DNA of 64,000 bases, taken from Hyphomicrobiaceae bacterium (GTDB lineage Bacteria; Pseudomonadota; Alphaproteobacteria; Rhizobiales; Devosiaceae). Positions 44,310 to 54,185 of this stretch are shown here, in pieces. Numbering within the stretch: position 1 is the stretch's first letter; each line of letters starts with the position of its first letter. The stretch spans positions 1-64,000 of the forward strand of contig JACKJG010000002.1 of assembly GCA_020638065.1 (NCBI GenBank), given 5' to 3'. The notes beneath the pieces are model-generated. The model saw only the letters and a program-made list of their open reading frames with translations, did not search any database and had not been told where the DNA came from. Position numbers and translations under genes: made by a program.

Positions 44310-44477
44310 GCAAATCTCCCGAAGTATGTGCAGCCCTTTTAGCAGATTGCGGGTGGAAATGGCTTCACTTGCATCGCAAAGGTCGGTGAACAGGTGACAG
44401 GATGCGGCTTGCCGCAAGGGCCGAAGCAGGGCATTTTGCCGGCAATGGTTTGCAGTTTCGGCCTGGGGCACGCCTGA

Positions 44478-45923
44478 ATGGGCTTTCGCACAATCCTGAC
44501 GATCATCGGCGCGCTGTTGGCGACGCTGGGCGTGACCATGCTTATCCCGGCGATGATCGACGCGTTGGCGGGCAATGACGATTGGCGGGTGTTTTTCGCC
44601 TGTTCGCTGATCACGACCCTTTTTGGAGCCGGGCTCTGGGCCTCGTCGTCAGGTCATGTCGAACCGCTCAGCCTCAGGCAGGCGTTTTTGCTGACCACGC
44701 TGGTCTGGATTGTTCTGACGCTCTTCAGCGCCCTGCCCTTCATGTGGTCGGATCTGCACGCCTCGTTCACAGATGCAGTTTTCGAGAGCATTTCGGGCTT
44801 CACAACGACTGGTTCGACCGTGCTTGTAGGGCTGGACAACATGCCGCCCGGCATCCTGATGTGGCGTGCCATTCTGCAATGGCTGGGTGGGCTTGGCATC
44901 GTGGTGATGTCGATTGCCGTGTTGCCAATGCTGTCGGTTGGCGGCATGCAGATGTTCAAGGCGGAAGCGTTTGAAACTCCGGACAAGATTCTGCCGCGCG
45001 CCGCAAACATTGCCGGCGGTATGGTGGCGATCTATTCGATCCTGACCCTCGTCTGCGCCCTGCTCTACTGGATGTCTGGCATGAGCCTGTTCGACGCCGT
45101 CGCGCACTCAATGACGACGCTGGCGACGGGCGGCTATTCAACCAAGGACGCCTCGCTCGGCGCTTATGAATCGCATGCGATCGAATATATCGCCGTTGTC
45201 TTCATGATCCTCGGGGCAACGCCATTTGCCCTGTTTCTGGCGGCGACTGCCGGGCAGGTTTCGCGGCTCTGGAAAGACTCGCAGTTGCGCGCCTTTCTCG
45301 GGCTGATCGCGCTTGGAACCGCGTTGGCCTTCTGGATGCAGACATCGGCCAATCTGCACCATGGCGAAGAGGCCTTCCGGCACGCCATCTTTTCGGTGGT
45401 TTCGGTGATGACCGGCACCGGGTTCGGCAACGCGGACTACAATGCCTGGGGGCCGGCGCCGGTTGCTCTGTTTTTCATCCTCACCTTTCTGGGCGGTTGT
45501 ACCGGTTCGACCTCGTGCGGCATCAAGGTGTTCCGCTTCCAGGTACTGGCCAAGGATCTCGCACAGCACGTCAGCCGAGTGCTGATGCCGTCGCGCGTCT
45601 ATATCAAACGCTTCAATGGTATGCCGCTGACCGATGACGTATCGCGTTCGGTGCAGGCCTTCGTGTTCCTCTATATCGTCTGCTTTCTCATCGAAGCCGT
45701 GCTATTGGGGCTTGCAGGGCTCGATCCGGTCACGGCGCTATCAGGTGCCGCCACGACGATTTCAAACGTTGGACCGGGGCTCGGTCCGATCATCGGGCCG
45801 GCGGGCAATTTCGCTCCGCTGAGCGATTTCGTGAAATGGGTGATGAGCGTTTCGATGCTGGTCGGGCGGCTCGAAGTGCTGGTCGTTCTGGTGCTGCTGT
45901 CGCCGCGCTTCTGGCGGGGCTGA
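44478..45923 (+). CDS. trkH: TrkH-type potassium uptake channel subunit
   Basis: The 481-residue membrane protein has four pore repeats, with selectivity filters recognisable as GFTTTGST, TLATGGYS, MTGTGFGN and ISNVGPGLG. It forms the K+ permeating part of the Trk system and needs the cytosolic TrkA, which is not in this window. It is divergent from the phosphatidyltransferase. Its 3' end is convergent with the RND pump gene, 40 bp apart. Confidence 0.94.
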   Translation: MGFRTILTIIGALLATLGVTMLIPAMIDALAGNDDWRVFFACSLITTLFGAGLWASSSGHVEPLSLRQAFLLTTLVWIVLTLFSALPFMWSDLHASFTDAVFESISGFTTTGSTVLVGLDNMPPGILMWRAILQWLGGLGIVVMSIAVLPMLSVGGMQMFKAEAFETPDKILPRAANIAGGMVAIYSILTLVCALLYWMSGMSLFDAVAHSMTTLATGGYSTKDASLGAYESHAIEYIAVVFMILGATPFALFLAATAGQVSRLWKDSQLRAFLGLIALGTALAFWMQTSANLHHGEEAFRHAIFSVVSVMTGTGFGNADYNAWGPAPVALFFILTFLGGCTGSTSCGIKVFRFQVLAKDLAQHVSRVLMPSRVYIKRFNGMPLTDDVSRSVQAFVFLYIVCFLIEAVLLGLAGLDPVTALSGAATTISNVGPGLGPIIGPAGNFAPLSDFVKWVMSVSMLVGRLEVLVVLVLLSPRFWRG

Positions 45924-45963
45924 ACGTCGCTTTTGAAACAACGTGCCAGGGCCGGCAAAGAGG

Positions 45964-48900
45964 CTATTCTGCAGGATGGGCGGGCGTGGCCGGTTCGTCC
46001 AGATGGGCGCCACCGATCATCTCGCGGAATGTGGGTGCGCGTTTGGTCATGAACAGCCAGCGCACCAAAGCAGCGATATCGGCGCCAACCCCGATGAAGG
46101 CCGGCACGAGGAAAAGGACCAAAAGCGTCGCCAGCCCAAGGCCAAAGACAATGGTGATGGCCATCGGGACGAGGAACTGGGCCTGAAGGCTCTTCTCGAA
46201 CAGAAGCGGGATCAGTCCGCCGATCGTCGTGAGGCTGGTCAGCAAAACCGCTCTTAGCCTGTCGCGTGCGGCGCCAGTCGCCGCTTCGCGCAGCCCCTCG
46301 CCCATTTCGCGCCGCTGGAGCATGCGCGAAATCAGGACGATGGAATCGTTGACCAGAATTCCCGAGAGGCCGAGCAGCCCCATCAGGGAAATCGAGGTCA
46401 GATCGAAACCGAGGAAGAAGTGGCCCCAAATGGCACCGACAACGCCAAAAGGAATGATCAGCATGACCGCGATCGGCAGGAACCATGAGCCGAATGACCA
46501 GGAAATGACGACGTACATCAGTGCGACGGCAATTATGGCGCCGATGGTCAGGTCGCTCCAGAGCTGGGAGAAATCGCGGCGCTCGCCGGCCAGATCATAA
46601 CTCGTGCCGTATTTGGACATGATGGCGGGCAAATAGTCGCTTTCGAGCCGCGACAGTACGTCGTCGGCGGTTGTGACCTGATCGTCAACATCGGCCTGGA
46701 CGTCGACCACCGTACGCCCATCCTCGCGATTGATGCGGGAAAAGACTTCCCGTTCCGAGAAGGTGACAACGGAGGAAAGCGGCACATAGGTGCCGGAGCT
46801 GGCCCTGACCCAGAGATCACGCAGGGCGGAAGAGCCGGCCAGATCGGAATTGCGTTTGAGGATGATGGCGATTTCGTCGTTGTTCGACGCGATCGTGTCG
46901 ACCGTTCGTCCTTCGAAGGCATCACGGATCTGCGTTCCGAGGCTGGCCAGGGTGAACCCGAGCGCGGTGCCGCGGGGTGTCAGGTGCATGGCCACTTCGG
47001 GCGAACCGTAACTGAGCGTGTCGGAGACGGCATTGACCCCTGCAAAGCCCTCCAACACGCCCTGCAGGTCTTCGGAGGCGGCCTTGAGGGTTGCTACGTC
47101 GGCCCCGGTCAACTGGATGTCGATGGCGCGGCCGCCGGGTCCGCCGCGCTGTTCGCGCACGGTGATTGATTGTACGCCGGCGACTTTGGGCAGTGCCTGG
47201 CGGATGGCCTGGGTGAATTCGGGGGTCCTGACGGATCGGGTTTCGCTCGGCGTCAGGTAGACATTGATCGAGGTCCCGCCGTTTTCGAGGTCGAGCGTCG
47301 CGTAAGTTGTCTGAACAAGGGGGTGGTCCGGCGCAAGTTCGTCGTCCACTTTGGTGATCGCCTGTTCGATGTCGCCGACGATCCCCGCCATTTTGTCCTG
47401 CGGCGTTCCGGGCTGGAAGGTGGCGTAGATACGGAAGGAGTCGCTCTCAGCGGAGGGAAAGAAGGCGAAGCCCAGCTTGCCCGCGCTGATCAGGGCAAAG
47501 CCCAGAATGGTCACCGCCAGGGCAATGGCGATTGTCGCATAGCGCCAGGAAAAGCTGAGACGGCTGAGGGCACCGAAGATCCGGTCTCGGAAGAAATCGA
47601 ACCCGGCATCGAAGTTGCGGCGGAACCAGCCCGGCGCGCGGCGCTTTTGCGGCAGCGAATGGGCCAGATGGCCGGGCAGGATCAGGAAGCACTCGATGGA
47701 GCTTGCCGTCAGCACGGCCAGCACCACCAGCGGTAGCGGCGACATGATCTGGCCGATGAATTCGCGCACCGCAAGGATGGGGCCAAAGGCTGCCATCGTC
47801 GTCAGGCTCGCCGCAATCACGGGTATGAACATGCGCCCCGCGCCGGCCAGCGCGGCATTTGTGGGGCTGTCGCCCTGTGCGTAATGCGTTGCCGTGTGTT
47901 CGCCCACGACGATGGCGTCATCGACGATGATACCAAGGGTCATCATCATGGCGAACATGGAGATCATGTTGATCGACTGACCTGTCAGATACATGACGCC
48001 GAGCGTTGCGGCGATCGAGACCGGGATGCCGGCCGCGACCCAAATGGCGATCCGCCAGTCGAGGAACAGAAAGAGGATCACCAGAACCAGAACGAGGCCG
48101 GATGTGCCGTTGTTGATCAGAAGCGAAAGCCGGTCGTTGATCTGCTGCGCGGCGGCATCGAAAACCTGAACGTTGAGCGTGGACGGCAGCGTGGGTTTGA
48201 CCTTGGCGACATAGTCGCGAATGATGTCATAGGTGGTCACGCTGTCGGCGGTGGCCGAGCGGGACACGGTCAGCCGGATGGCCGGTTCCCCGCGCATGAA
48301 GCCGAGCGTTGTGTTATCGTTGAACCCGTCTGTGACCGTCGCGACGTCACCCAGCGTGAGCACCTCGCCCGTCGGCAGGCTCTTGATTTCGGTGGCCTTG
48401 ATGTCCTGCGGTGTCAGGTCTGGCGCGACCGCGCGGATCTGCGCCTCGAACGAACCGGACAGGGTGCCCGACGGGCGGTCCGCCAGATTGGGAGACAATG
48501 CCGTTGCGATGGAGTCGAGGGTCAGATCGAGCTGCCGCAGCTTGGATTCGTCCACCGAAATCGTGATTTCGCGGTCACGATAGCCACTCATGGAGACCTG
48601 ATCGACACCGGCATCGAGCAGGCCGTCACGGATTTCGCGGGCAAAATTGCGTAATGCGTTTTCAGGATAGGGGCCGGAAATGCCGATCGAAGCGACCGGA
48701 TCGAAGAACTTCTGACGCGTGACGACCGGGGCGTCAGCACTTTCGGGCAGATTGGGGATCGCATCGATTGCCGACTGGACCCGGTTCTCCGCGTCGCGCA
48801 TGTCGACATTGCGCTCGAAGCTAAGGTTGATCGTGCCCCGCCCTTCCGACGCGTTGGAAGACAAGGACCGCACGCCGTCGAGGAACCGCACGGTCGGTTC

Positions 48901-49122
48901 GATCACCTGCAGCAGGTTTTTCTCGATGTCGTCGGCACTGGCACCGCTCCAGGAGAGTGAAATGCGGATGTAATTGGGGTTGGTGTCTGGCAGCAATTGC
49001 CGGTTCAGACCGAGAATGCCCCAGGCCCCAAAGATGACCAGCAGGATCATCAGCAGATTGGCCGCATTGCGATGCGTGACAAACCCCCGGAGGAAAGCGT
49101 TGGTCCGGTCCCTGTCAGCCAT
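45964..49122 (-). CDS. RND efflux pump, AcrB/MexB-like permease
   Basis: The 1052-residue protein has the two-halved RND layout with twelve membrane helices and two large periplasmic loops. MMMTLGIIVDDAIVVGEHTATH in helix 4 carries the proton-relay aspartates, and GLSGILVNDSIVLISRM matches helix 10. It exports drugs, lipophiles or metabolites using the proton gradient. ATG at 49122 is 1 bp after the stop of its adaptor gene. An outer-membrane TolC-type partner is not adjacent. Confidence 0.92.
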   Translation of the reverse strand: MADRDRTNAFLRGFVTHRNAANLLMILLVIFGAWGILGLNRQLLPDTNPNYIRISLSWSGASADDIEKNLLQVIEPTVRFLDGVRSLSSNASEGRGTINLSFERNVDMRDAENRVQSAIDAIPNLPESADAPVVTRQKFFDPVASIGISGPYPENALRNFAREIRDGLLDAGVDQVSMSGYRDREITISVDESKLRQLDLTLDSIATALSPNLADRPSGTLSGSFEAQIRAVAPDLTPQDIKATEIKSLPTGEVLTLGDVATVTDGFNDNTTLGFMRGEPAIRLTVSRSATADSVTTYDIIRDYVAKVKPTLPSTLNVQVFDAAAQQINDRLSLLINNGTSGLVLVLVILFLFLDWRIAIWVAAGIPVSIAATLGVMYLTGQSINMISMFAMMMTLGIIVDDAIVVGEHTATHYAQGDSPTNAALAGAGRMFIPVIAASLTTMAAFGPILAVREFIGQIMSPLPLVVLAVLTASSIECFLILPGHLAHSLPQKRRAPGWFRRNFDAGFDFFRDRIFGALSRLSFSWRYATIAIALAVTILGFALISAGKLGFAFFPSAESDSFRIYATFQPGTPQDKMAGIVGDIEQAITKVDDELAPDHPLVQTTYATLDLENGGTSINVYLTPSETRSVRTPEFTQAIRQALPKVAGVQSITVREQRGGPGGRAIDIQLTGADVATLKAASEDLQGVLEGFAGVNAVSDTLSYGSPEVAMHLTPRGTALGFTLASLGTQIRDAFEGRTVDTIASNNDEIAIILKRNSDLAGSSALRDLWVRASSGTYVPLSSVVTFSEREVFSRINREDGRTVVDVQADVDDQVTTADDVLSRLESDYLPAIMSKYGTSYDLAGERRDFSQLWSDLTIGAIIAVALMYVVISWSFGSWFLPIAVMLIIPFGVVGAIWGHFFLGFDLTSISLMGLLGLSGILVNDSIVLISRMLQRREMGEGLREAATGAARDRLRAVLLTSLTTIGGLIPLLFEKSLQAQFLVPMAITIVFGLGLATLLVLFLVPAFIGVGADIAALVRWLFMTKRAPTFREMIGGAHLDEPATPAHPAE

Positions 49123-49123
49123 T

Positions 49124-50494
49124 TCAGCCGCCTCCGGGACCACCCGGCGGGGGCCCACCTGGTGGCGGTCCGCCGGGCGGCGGCCCACCGGCCGGGAAAC
49201 CGTCGCCGCGCCCGCCGAACTTCGGCTCTTCGCCTTCGATCGCGATGCGCACGCCATCGCCCGCCTGCGCCAGGCGGGTGGTGATGATGCGGTCTTCGGA
49301 GCCGACCTCCGCCCGGACAATCACGTCACCGTCCTGCCGGGCGAGCAGGGTCGCGTCAACGCGCTGCATTTGTCCATCGACGGCGCGATAGAAATGATTG
49401 TCGTCGTAAATCGCGGTTTCGGGCAGAACCAGCACGTTCTCATAGGTCGTGCCGGGCAATTGCACCGAAACGAAAGTGCCCGGGCGGATGAGCGAATTGG
49501 CGGCATCATCGAGACGCGCGTAAAGTTCGACACCGCCCAGTTGCGGGTCGATTTCGGCGCCCGTGCGCGTGACTGTTCCGGAGAGCGTTTGCGGATCGCC
49601 GGCGATATCCCAGGTCACGGTGACCGGGCGGCCGATCAGATCGGCACCCGCCACCTGCCCGAACGCCTTTTCGGATAGGGTGAACCGCACCTCGAGATTG
49701 TCGGCCTCGTATAGCGTCGCGAGGGCTTCATTCTGACCGGCAATGGCACCGGCAGTCGCCGACGCATCGGTGACGATGGCATCAAAAGGCGCCGTGATCG
49801 TCGTTGCGGCGAGCGTTCGCTCGGCCTGCGATACCGCTCGTTGCGCCCGATCGATCTCGGCGTTACGCCGGTCGATGGCGGTTTGCTGAAGAGCCAGATT
49901 GCTTTCGGCCTGTCTCAGCGCCTGTTCGCGCTGCGAAACCACAAGTTTGCGGGCATCGAGTTCCTTGTCGGTCAGGGAGCCGCGATCGACCAGAGACTGG
50001 GCGCGGCCCAGATCAGCCTGAGCCACATCGTACTGATCGCGGGCAAACTTAACGTTGGCCTGCTGCAGATCAAGCTGTTCCCGGGTTTCCTGCAAGCTGA
50101 GTTCGGCACTTGCCAGATCGTCCTGCGCGTTGGACAGGGCCAGCTGATAGTCGAACGGGTCGATCTGCACCAGGATCTCGCCAGTGGTGACCCTGGCACC
50201 GGGGCGCAGGTTTTGCGACACGCTCTTGATTTCGCCGGCGGCCTGAGCTCGCAATTGCAGGGTGTTGGCGGCCGTCACCTCGCCGAAACTTCTGATCATC
50301 GGTGTCGTGTCGACATAGGCGGCATCGACAACCGCGACCGTGAAACTGCGCTCGAAACTGCCACGCGACACGGGTTCGGGGCGCGACGCGAACAAGCTTG
50401 CGGCGCCAAATCCGGCAGCCGCCAGTATGCCAAAGGCAACAAGAATGCGCACAAACGCGCCAACGATGCCAAACCGCCGGCGCGGTTTGGTCAT
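49124..50494 (-). CDS. RND periplasmic adaptor (HlyD/AcrA family)
   Basis: The 456-residue membrane-fusion protein has one N-terminal membrane helix (FVRILVAFGILAAAGFGAA), a lipoyl-like half motif, a long coiled-coil hairpin (about 120-220) and a beta-barrel domain. It links the RND permease to an outer-membrane channel. ATG at 50494 with CAGGAA at proper spacing is preferred; GTG at 50539 is the longer option. The C-terminus ends in a Pro/Gly-rich tail (PPPGG repeated three times), unusual for the family. Confidence 0.9.
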   Translation of the reverse strand: MTKPRRRFGIVGAFVRILVAFGILAAAGFGAASLFASRPEPVSRGSFERSFTVAVVDAAYVDTTPMIRSFGEVTAANTLQLRAQAAGEIKSVSQNLRPGARVTTGEILVQIDPFDYQLALSNAQDDLASAELSLQETREQLDLQQANVKFARDQYDVAQADLGRAQSLVDRGSLTDKELDARKLVVSQREQALRQAESNLALQQTAIDRRNAEIDRAQRAVSQAERTLAATTITAPFDAIVTDASATAGAIAGQNEALATLYEADNLEVRFTLSEKAFGQVAGADLIGRPVTVTWDIAGDPQTLSGTVTRTGAEIDPQLGGVELYARLDDAANSLIRPGTFVSVQLPGTTYENVLVLPETAIYDDNHFYRAVDGQMQRVDATLLARQDGDVIVRAEVGSEDRIITTRLAQAGDGVRIAIEGEEPKFGGRGDGFPAGGPPPGGPPPGGPPPGGPGGG

Positions 50495-50576
50495 GGCCAT
50501 TTCCTGCAAATCATCCGTCAGATTATTGCGCTGGTCCACGCCTCAATTCCCGAATGGCCAGTGGCAAGGCAAATCT

Positions 50577-50592
50577 ATACCCAAAATGGTAT
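50577..50592. promoter_or_regulatory. Candidate operator upstream of the RND pump
   Basis: ATACC-N6-GGTAT is an inverted repeat about 83 bp before the adaptor start, in the 164-bp space between hslO and the pump operon. Its position and symmetry fit a TetR- or MarR-type repressor site. No regulator gene is adjacent. Confidence 0.3.
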
Positions 50593-50658
50593 CCGTAAGG
50601 CGTTCGCCGGACAAATGAAAGATTGGAAAGGTAGGTTTGGCGGCAGTGGAAGGGCAGG

Positions 50659-51660
50659 TCAGTTTTTGGATTCAAACTGGTGCGGGTTGAAGTGATAGGC
50701 GGTTGAGCAGAATTCGCACACGACCTCGATCTGACCCTCTACCGCCATTTCGGCACGCTCTTCAGAATTGAAGCTTTCCGCCAGCATCGCTTCGATCCGG
50801 TCGGCCGAGCAGCGGCACCGTTCTTCGAGTGGCTGGGGCGCAAAAACGCGCACGCCGCGCTCATGGAACAAGCGGAACAGGAGCCGTTCCGCCGACAGGC
50901 CGGGATCGACCATTTCGGCGTCGGACAGGGTAGAAAAGAGCGCCTTGGCCTCCGACCAGCGATCAAGCTCCGAATAGTGCGGGTCGGCCATGTCGGGATT
51001 GTCGAAGTCGCCGTCACCCGGTAAGTCCGGGAAGACGTGTTCTCCGGCCTTTGGGAAGAATTGCAGCAGCAGGCCCCCCGCGCGCCAATGGGTGCGGGTA
51101 GAGCCTTTTTCAGCATGTTCGGCAACCGCGAGCCGGACCTCGGTCGGGATCTGTTCGGATTGCATGAAATAATGGCGTGCCGCTTCTTCAAGCCCGATCC
51201 CGTCGAGTTTGACGATGCCCTGATAGCGGTCGGTGTGCACGCCCTGATCGATCGTCATGGCCAAATGGCCATTGCCGAGGAGCGTGCCGGCATCAAGGGT
51301 TTTGGCGGCGATGGCCTTGTTGATTGCGGCGCGATCAAATCTCGCATAGCCGCGCATGCCGTCGGGTGCGTCGAAATCGACGACGATCATGTCAATCGGG
51401 CCGTCGGTCTGGGTCTGGAGAATGAAACGGCCATCGAACTTGAGCGACGAACCGATCAGCGCCGCAAGCGTGGTCGCCTCGGCAAGCAGACGGGCGACGG
51501 GATCGGGGTAATTATGGCGGGATAGGATCAGATCGATCGAATTGGCCAGGCGCACCGAGCGGCCCCGGCAGTCGAGTTCGTCGAGCGTGAACGGTACAAC
51601 GACATCATCGCCGCTTTCGGCGCGATCGAGACCGAACTGGGAAAGGTCGGCCTTAGCCAT
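50659..51660 (-). CDS. hslO: Redox-regulated chaperone Hsp33
   Basis: The 333-residue protein is Hsp33, a holdase that becomes active when oxidised and protects unfolded proteins in the cytosol. The C-terminal zinc switch has CRC (in EERCRCSADR) and CEFC, the CxC ... CxxC set. Its ATG overlaps the argF stop (TGATG), and argD-argF-hslO is a common Rhizobiales operon. The start at 51660 (MAKADLSQFG) is chosen over an upstream frame. Confidence 0.93.
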   Translation of the reverse strand: MAKADLSQFGLDRAESGDDVVVPFTLDELDCRGRSVRLANSIDLILSRHNYPDPVARLLAEATTLAALIGSSLKFDGRFILQTQTDGPIDMIVVDFDAPDGMRGYARFDRAAINKAIAAKTLDAGTLLGNGHLAMTIDQGVHTDRYQGIVKLDGIGLEEAARHYFMQSEQIPTEVRLAVAEHAEKGSTRTHWRAGGLLLQFFPKAGEHVFPDLPGDGDFDNPDMADPHYSELDRWSEAKALFSTLSDAEMVDPGLSAERLLFRLFHERGVRVFAPQPLEERCRCSADRIEAMLAESFNSEERAEMAVEGQIEVVCEFCSTAYHFNPHQFESKN

Positions 51661-52592
51661 CAGATTTCGTCCCAACCGAAGCACCAGGCCAGTACGCCCT
51701 TTTGCGCGTGCAGGCGGTTTTCGGCTTCATCAAACACCACCGATTGCGGGCCATCCATCACATCGCTCGTGACTTCGTCGCCACGATGGGCCGGAAGACA
51801 ATGCATGAACAGCGCCTTGCTGTTCGCCGCGCTCATCATTGCCTTGTCGACCCGGTAGGGTTTGAGAATGCGGCGGCGCTCGTTGACATCGCTGTCGCCC
51901 ATCGAGACCCAGGTGTCGGTAATCACCAGATCGGCGCCGTCAACGGCGGCCCGCGGGTCGTCGATCAATTCGACCTTGCCGCCGGCCGCGGCGATGTCGG
52001 ACAGCATGCCCTGATCCGGGCCATATTCTTTCGGCGCGGAAATGTTGAGCTTTCCACCCAAGACAGTCACGGCATGCACCCATGACACCATCACATTATT
52101 GGCGTCGCCGACCCAGGCGACCTTTGCGTCGTTGATCGGGCCGCGATGCTCTTCGAAGGTCTGAATGTCAGCCAGGATCTGGCAAGGGTGGGAGACGCGG
52201 GTCAGCCCGTTGATCACGGGGATGGTCGCGGCGCCAGCCAGTTCAAGCAGGTCATCGTGGCTGAGAATGCGGATCATGATGGCATCCACATAGCGCGACA
52301 TGACGCGGGCCGTGTCTGCGATTGTCTCTTCGCGCGACAATTGCATTTCCTTGCCGGTCAGCATGATGGTTTCGCCGCCGAGCTGGCGCATGCCGACGTC
52401 GAACGAAACGCGCGTGCGGGTGCTCTCGCGCTCAAAGATCATGGCCAGAACCTTGTCCTTGAGTAGCTGCGGGTGCTCGCCCTCTTTCAGAAGCTGTTTG
52501 AGGCGCAGGGACATATCGAGGATCTTGCGCAGAGTTGTTGCGTCGTGATCCTTGATGTCGAGGAAATGCCGGATGGATTGGGCGGAGGCCAT
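51660..52592 (-). CDS. argF: Ornithine carbamoyltransferase
   Basis: The 310-residue enzyme forms citrulline from ornithine and carbamoyl phosphate in arginine synthesis. It has the carbamoyl-phosphate loop ESTRTRVSF, SHPCQILAD and the ornithine-site HCLPAHRG, all intact. The gene is 32 bp after argD and overlaps hslO by 1 nt. Confidence 0.96.
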   Translation of the reverse strand: MASAQSIRHFLDIKDHDATTLRKILDMSLRLKQLLKEGEHPQLLKDKVLAMIFERESTRTRVSFDVGMRQLGGETIMLTGKEMQLSREETIADTARVMSRYVDAIMIRILSHDDLLELAGAATIPVINGLTRVSHPCQILADIQTFEEHRGPINDAKVAWVGDANNVMVSWVHAVTVLGGKLNISAPKEYGPDQGMLSDIAAAGGKVELIDDPRAAVDGADLVITDTWVSMGDSDVNERRRILKPYRVDKAMMSAANSKALFMHCLPAHRGDEVTSDVMDGPQSVVFDEAENRLHAQKGVLAWCFGWDEI

Positions 52593-52624
52593 GTGCCCTC
52601 CCTTGGTGGCCGAGCGGGTCAGGC

Positions 52625-53806
52625 TCAGCTTTGTTGTTCGTTGCGATAGTCTTCGAATGCGGCTGTGAGCCGTTCGAAGCCCTCATCGATTTCGTCTTTG
52701 GTGATGATCAACGGCGGCAACATGCGCAACACGTTGTCGGATGCGGCAACCGTCAGCAGGTGATGATCGCGCACCCTGGCCACGAGATCCCGGACTGGCG
52801 GCGTAACCTTGAGCCCGGCAATCAGGCCCTTGCCACGCACCTCGACGACGAGGTCTGGGAACTTCTGGGCCATTTGCTGCAGGTGCCAGTGAAAATGTGC
52901 CGCGACATCGCGGACATGGTCCAGAAAACCGGGCTTGTCGAATTCATCGAGAACGGCGTTGCCGATGGTGCAGGCCAGCGGATTGCCGCCATAGGTCGAG
53001 CCGTGCGTGCCCGGCACCATGGACTTGGCCACCTCACCACGCGCAAGGCAGGCCCCGAGCGGAAAGCCGCCACCGATCGCCTTGGCTGAGCAGAGGATAT
53101 CTGGTTCGATCCCGGCCCATTCATAGGCAAAGAATTTGCCGGTGCGGCCGAAACCACACTGAATTTCATCAAGAATGAGGAGCAATCCGTTGTCGTCGCA
53201 AAGCTGACGCAGATCCCTGAGGAACTGTTCACTCATCACGGTGATGCCGCCCTCACCCTGCACCGGCTCGACCATGATCGCAGCACTCTTGTCCGACATC
53301 TTGGCCTTGACCGCCTCGATATCGTTGGGACGAGCGTGGCGAAATCCAGGGAGCGGCGTACCGAACCCTTCCAGATAGGACGGGTTGCCGCCTGCGGCGA
53401 TCGTGCCCAGCGTGCGGCCGTGAAAGGAGCCGGTGAAACAGATGATTTCCGTGCGCTCGGGCTGTCCGATCGACCAGAAATGGCGCCTTGCCGTCTTGAT
53501 CGCGCATTCAACGGCCTCGGCACCCGAATTGGTGAAGAACACTGAATCCGCGAACGTCCGGTCCACCAGCCGCTGCGCGAGACGCTCGCTTTCGGGAATG
53601 GTGAAGATGTTCGAGACGTGCCAGACCTTGTCGGCGCCATCCTTGAGAGCCTTGACGAGCGCCGGATGGTGATGGCCAAGCGCCATCACGCCGATGCCGG
53701 CGTAGAAATCGAGATATTCCTCACCCTCGGCCGTGAACAATCGCACGCCCTCGCCCCGCTCGAAAGCGATGGGGGAGCGTGCATAGGTTCCAAACAGGGC
53801 CGACAT
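52625..53806 (-). CDS. argD: Acetylornithine (succinyldiaminopimelate) aminotransferase
   Basis: The 393-residue class III PLP aminotransferase converts N-acetylglutamate semialdehyde to N-acetylornithine and often also serves lysine synthesis. It has the PLP lysine in SAKAIGGGFPLGA, LILDEIQCGFGRTG and TFADSVFFTNSGAEA. It leads the argD-argF-hslO operon. Its leader holds a terminator-like hairpin (53866-53901). Confidence 0.95.
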   Translation of the reverse strand: MSALFGTYARSPIAFERGEGVRLFTAEGEEYLDFYAGIGVMALGHHHPALVKALKDGADKVWHVSNIFTIPESERLAQRLVDRTFADSVFFTNSGAEAVECAIKTARRHFWSIGQPERTEIICFTGSFHGRTLGTIAAGGNPSYLEGFGTPLPGFRHARPNDIEAVKAKMSDKSAAIMVEPVQGEGGITVMSEQFLRDLRQLCDDNGLLLILDEIQCGFGRTGKFFAYEWAGIEPDILCSAKAIGGGFPLGACLARGEVAKSMVPGTHGSTYGGNPLACTIGNAVLDEFDKPGFLDHVRDVAAHFHWHLQQMAQKFPDLVVEVRGKGLIAGLKVTPPVRDLVARVRDHHLLTVAASDNVLRMLPPLIITKDEIDEGFERLTAAFEDYRNEQQS

Positions 53807-54185
53807 GGAATTGGTTCCGGCTATCAGGGGTTGAAGTGGTTTCCGGCACCCGTTTTGCCGGCGCCAAAAACAAAGAACGTGCCGCCGAACGGGGCACGTT
53901 CATTCAGCCGCGCATATAGGCCATTGCGGCGAAATCTGTCAATATTTCGGCTCGCCGGTGCCCCATCCTGGTCAAAATCCGAACCGATACAACGGCTTGC
54001 GGCGCGCGGGCAAAAAGGCGGTAAAAAGTTGGAGAAACTTGCCTCGCCCGCTTGTCAGAGATTCCACGGCTTTGTTAATGTGGACCCGTTGGGTTTACGA
54101 GATTTCGTAGGGCGGACCTCCTCAACATACAAATTGTGGTGTTTTAATCGCTGCCTTGCTTGGCAGCGCGGACAGGGATTCTGTA
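53807..54185. promoter_or_regulatory. Divergent region between argD and gcrA
   Basis: This 379-bp space holds the start signals of both operons. Besides the argD leader hairpins it contains two GANTC sites (54060-54064 and 54177-54181), the sequence methylated by CcrM and recognised by GcrA; two sites in this length is not by itself significant. No gene was found. Confidence 0.5.
53866..53901 (-). terminator. Terminator-like hairpin in the argD leader (possible attenuator)
   Basis: Read on the minus strand, GAACGTGCC pairs with GGCACGTTC over 9 bp across a 9-nt loop and is followed by TTTGTTTTT. It ends 59 bp before the argD ATG and lies inside argD's own leader, with no minus-strand gene upstream that would need a terminator. 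A second 6-bp hairpin (53843-53861) follows. Confidence 0.6.

Noticed and set aside
49124..50494. HlyD-family gene as the type I exporter partner of the RTX protease
   Set aside because: It directly precedes an RND permease and has AcrA-like layout, so it belongs to that pump.
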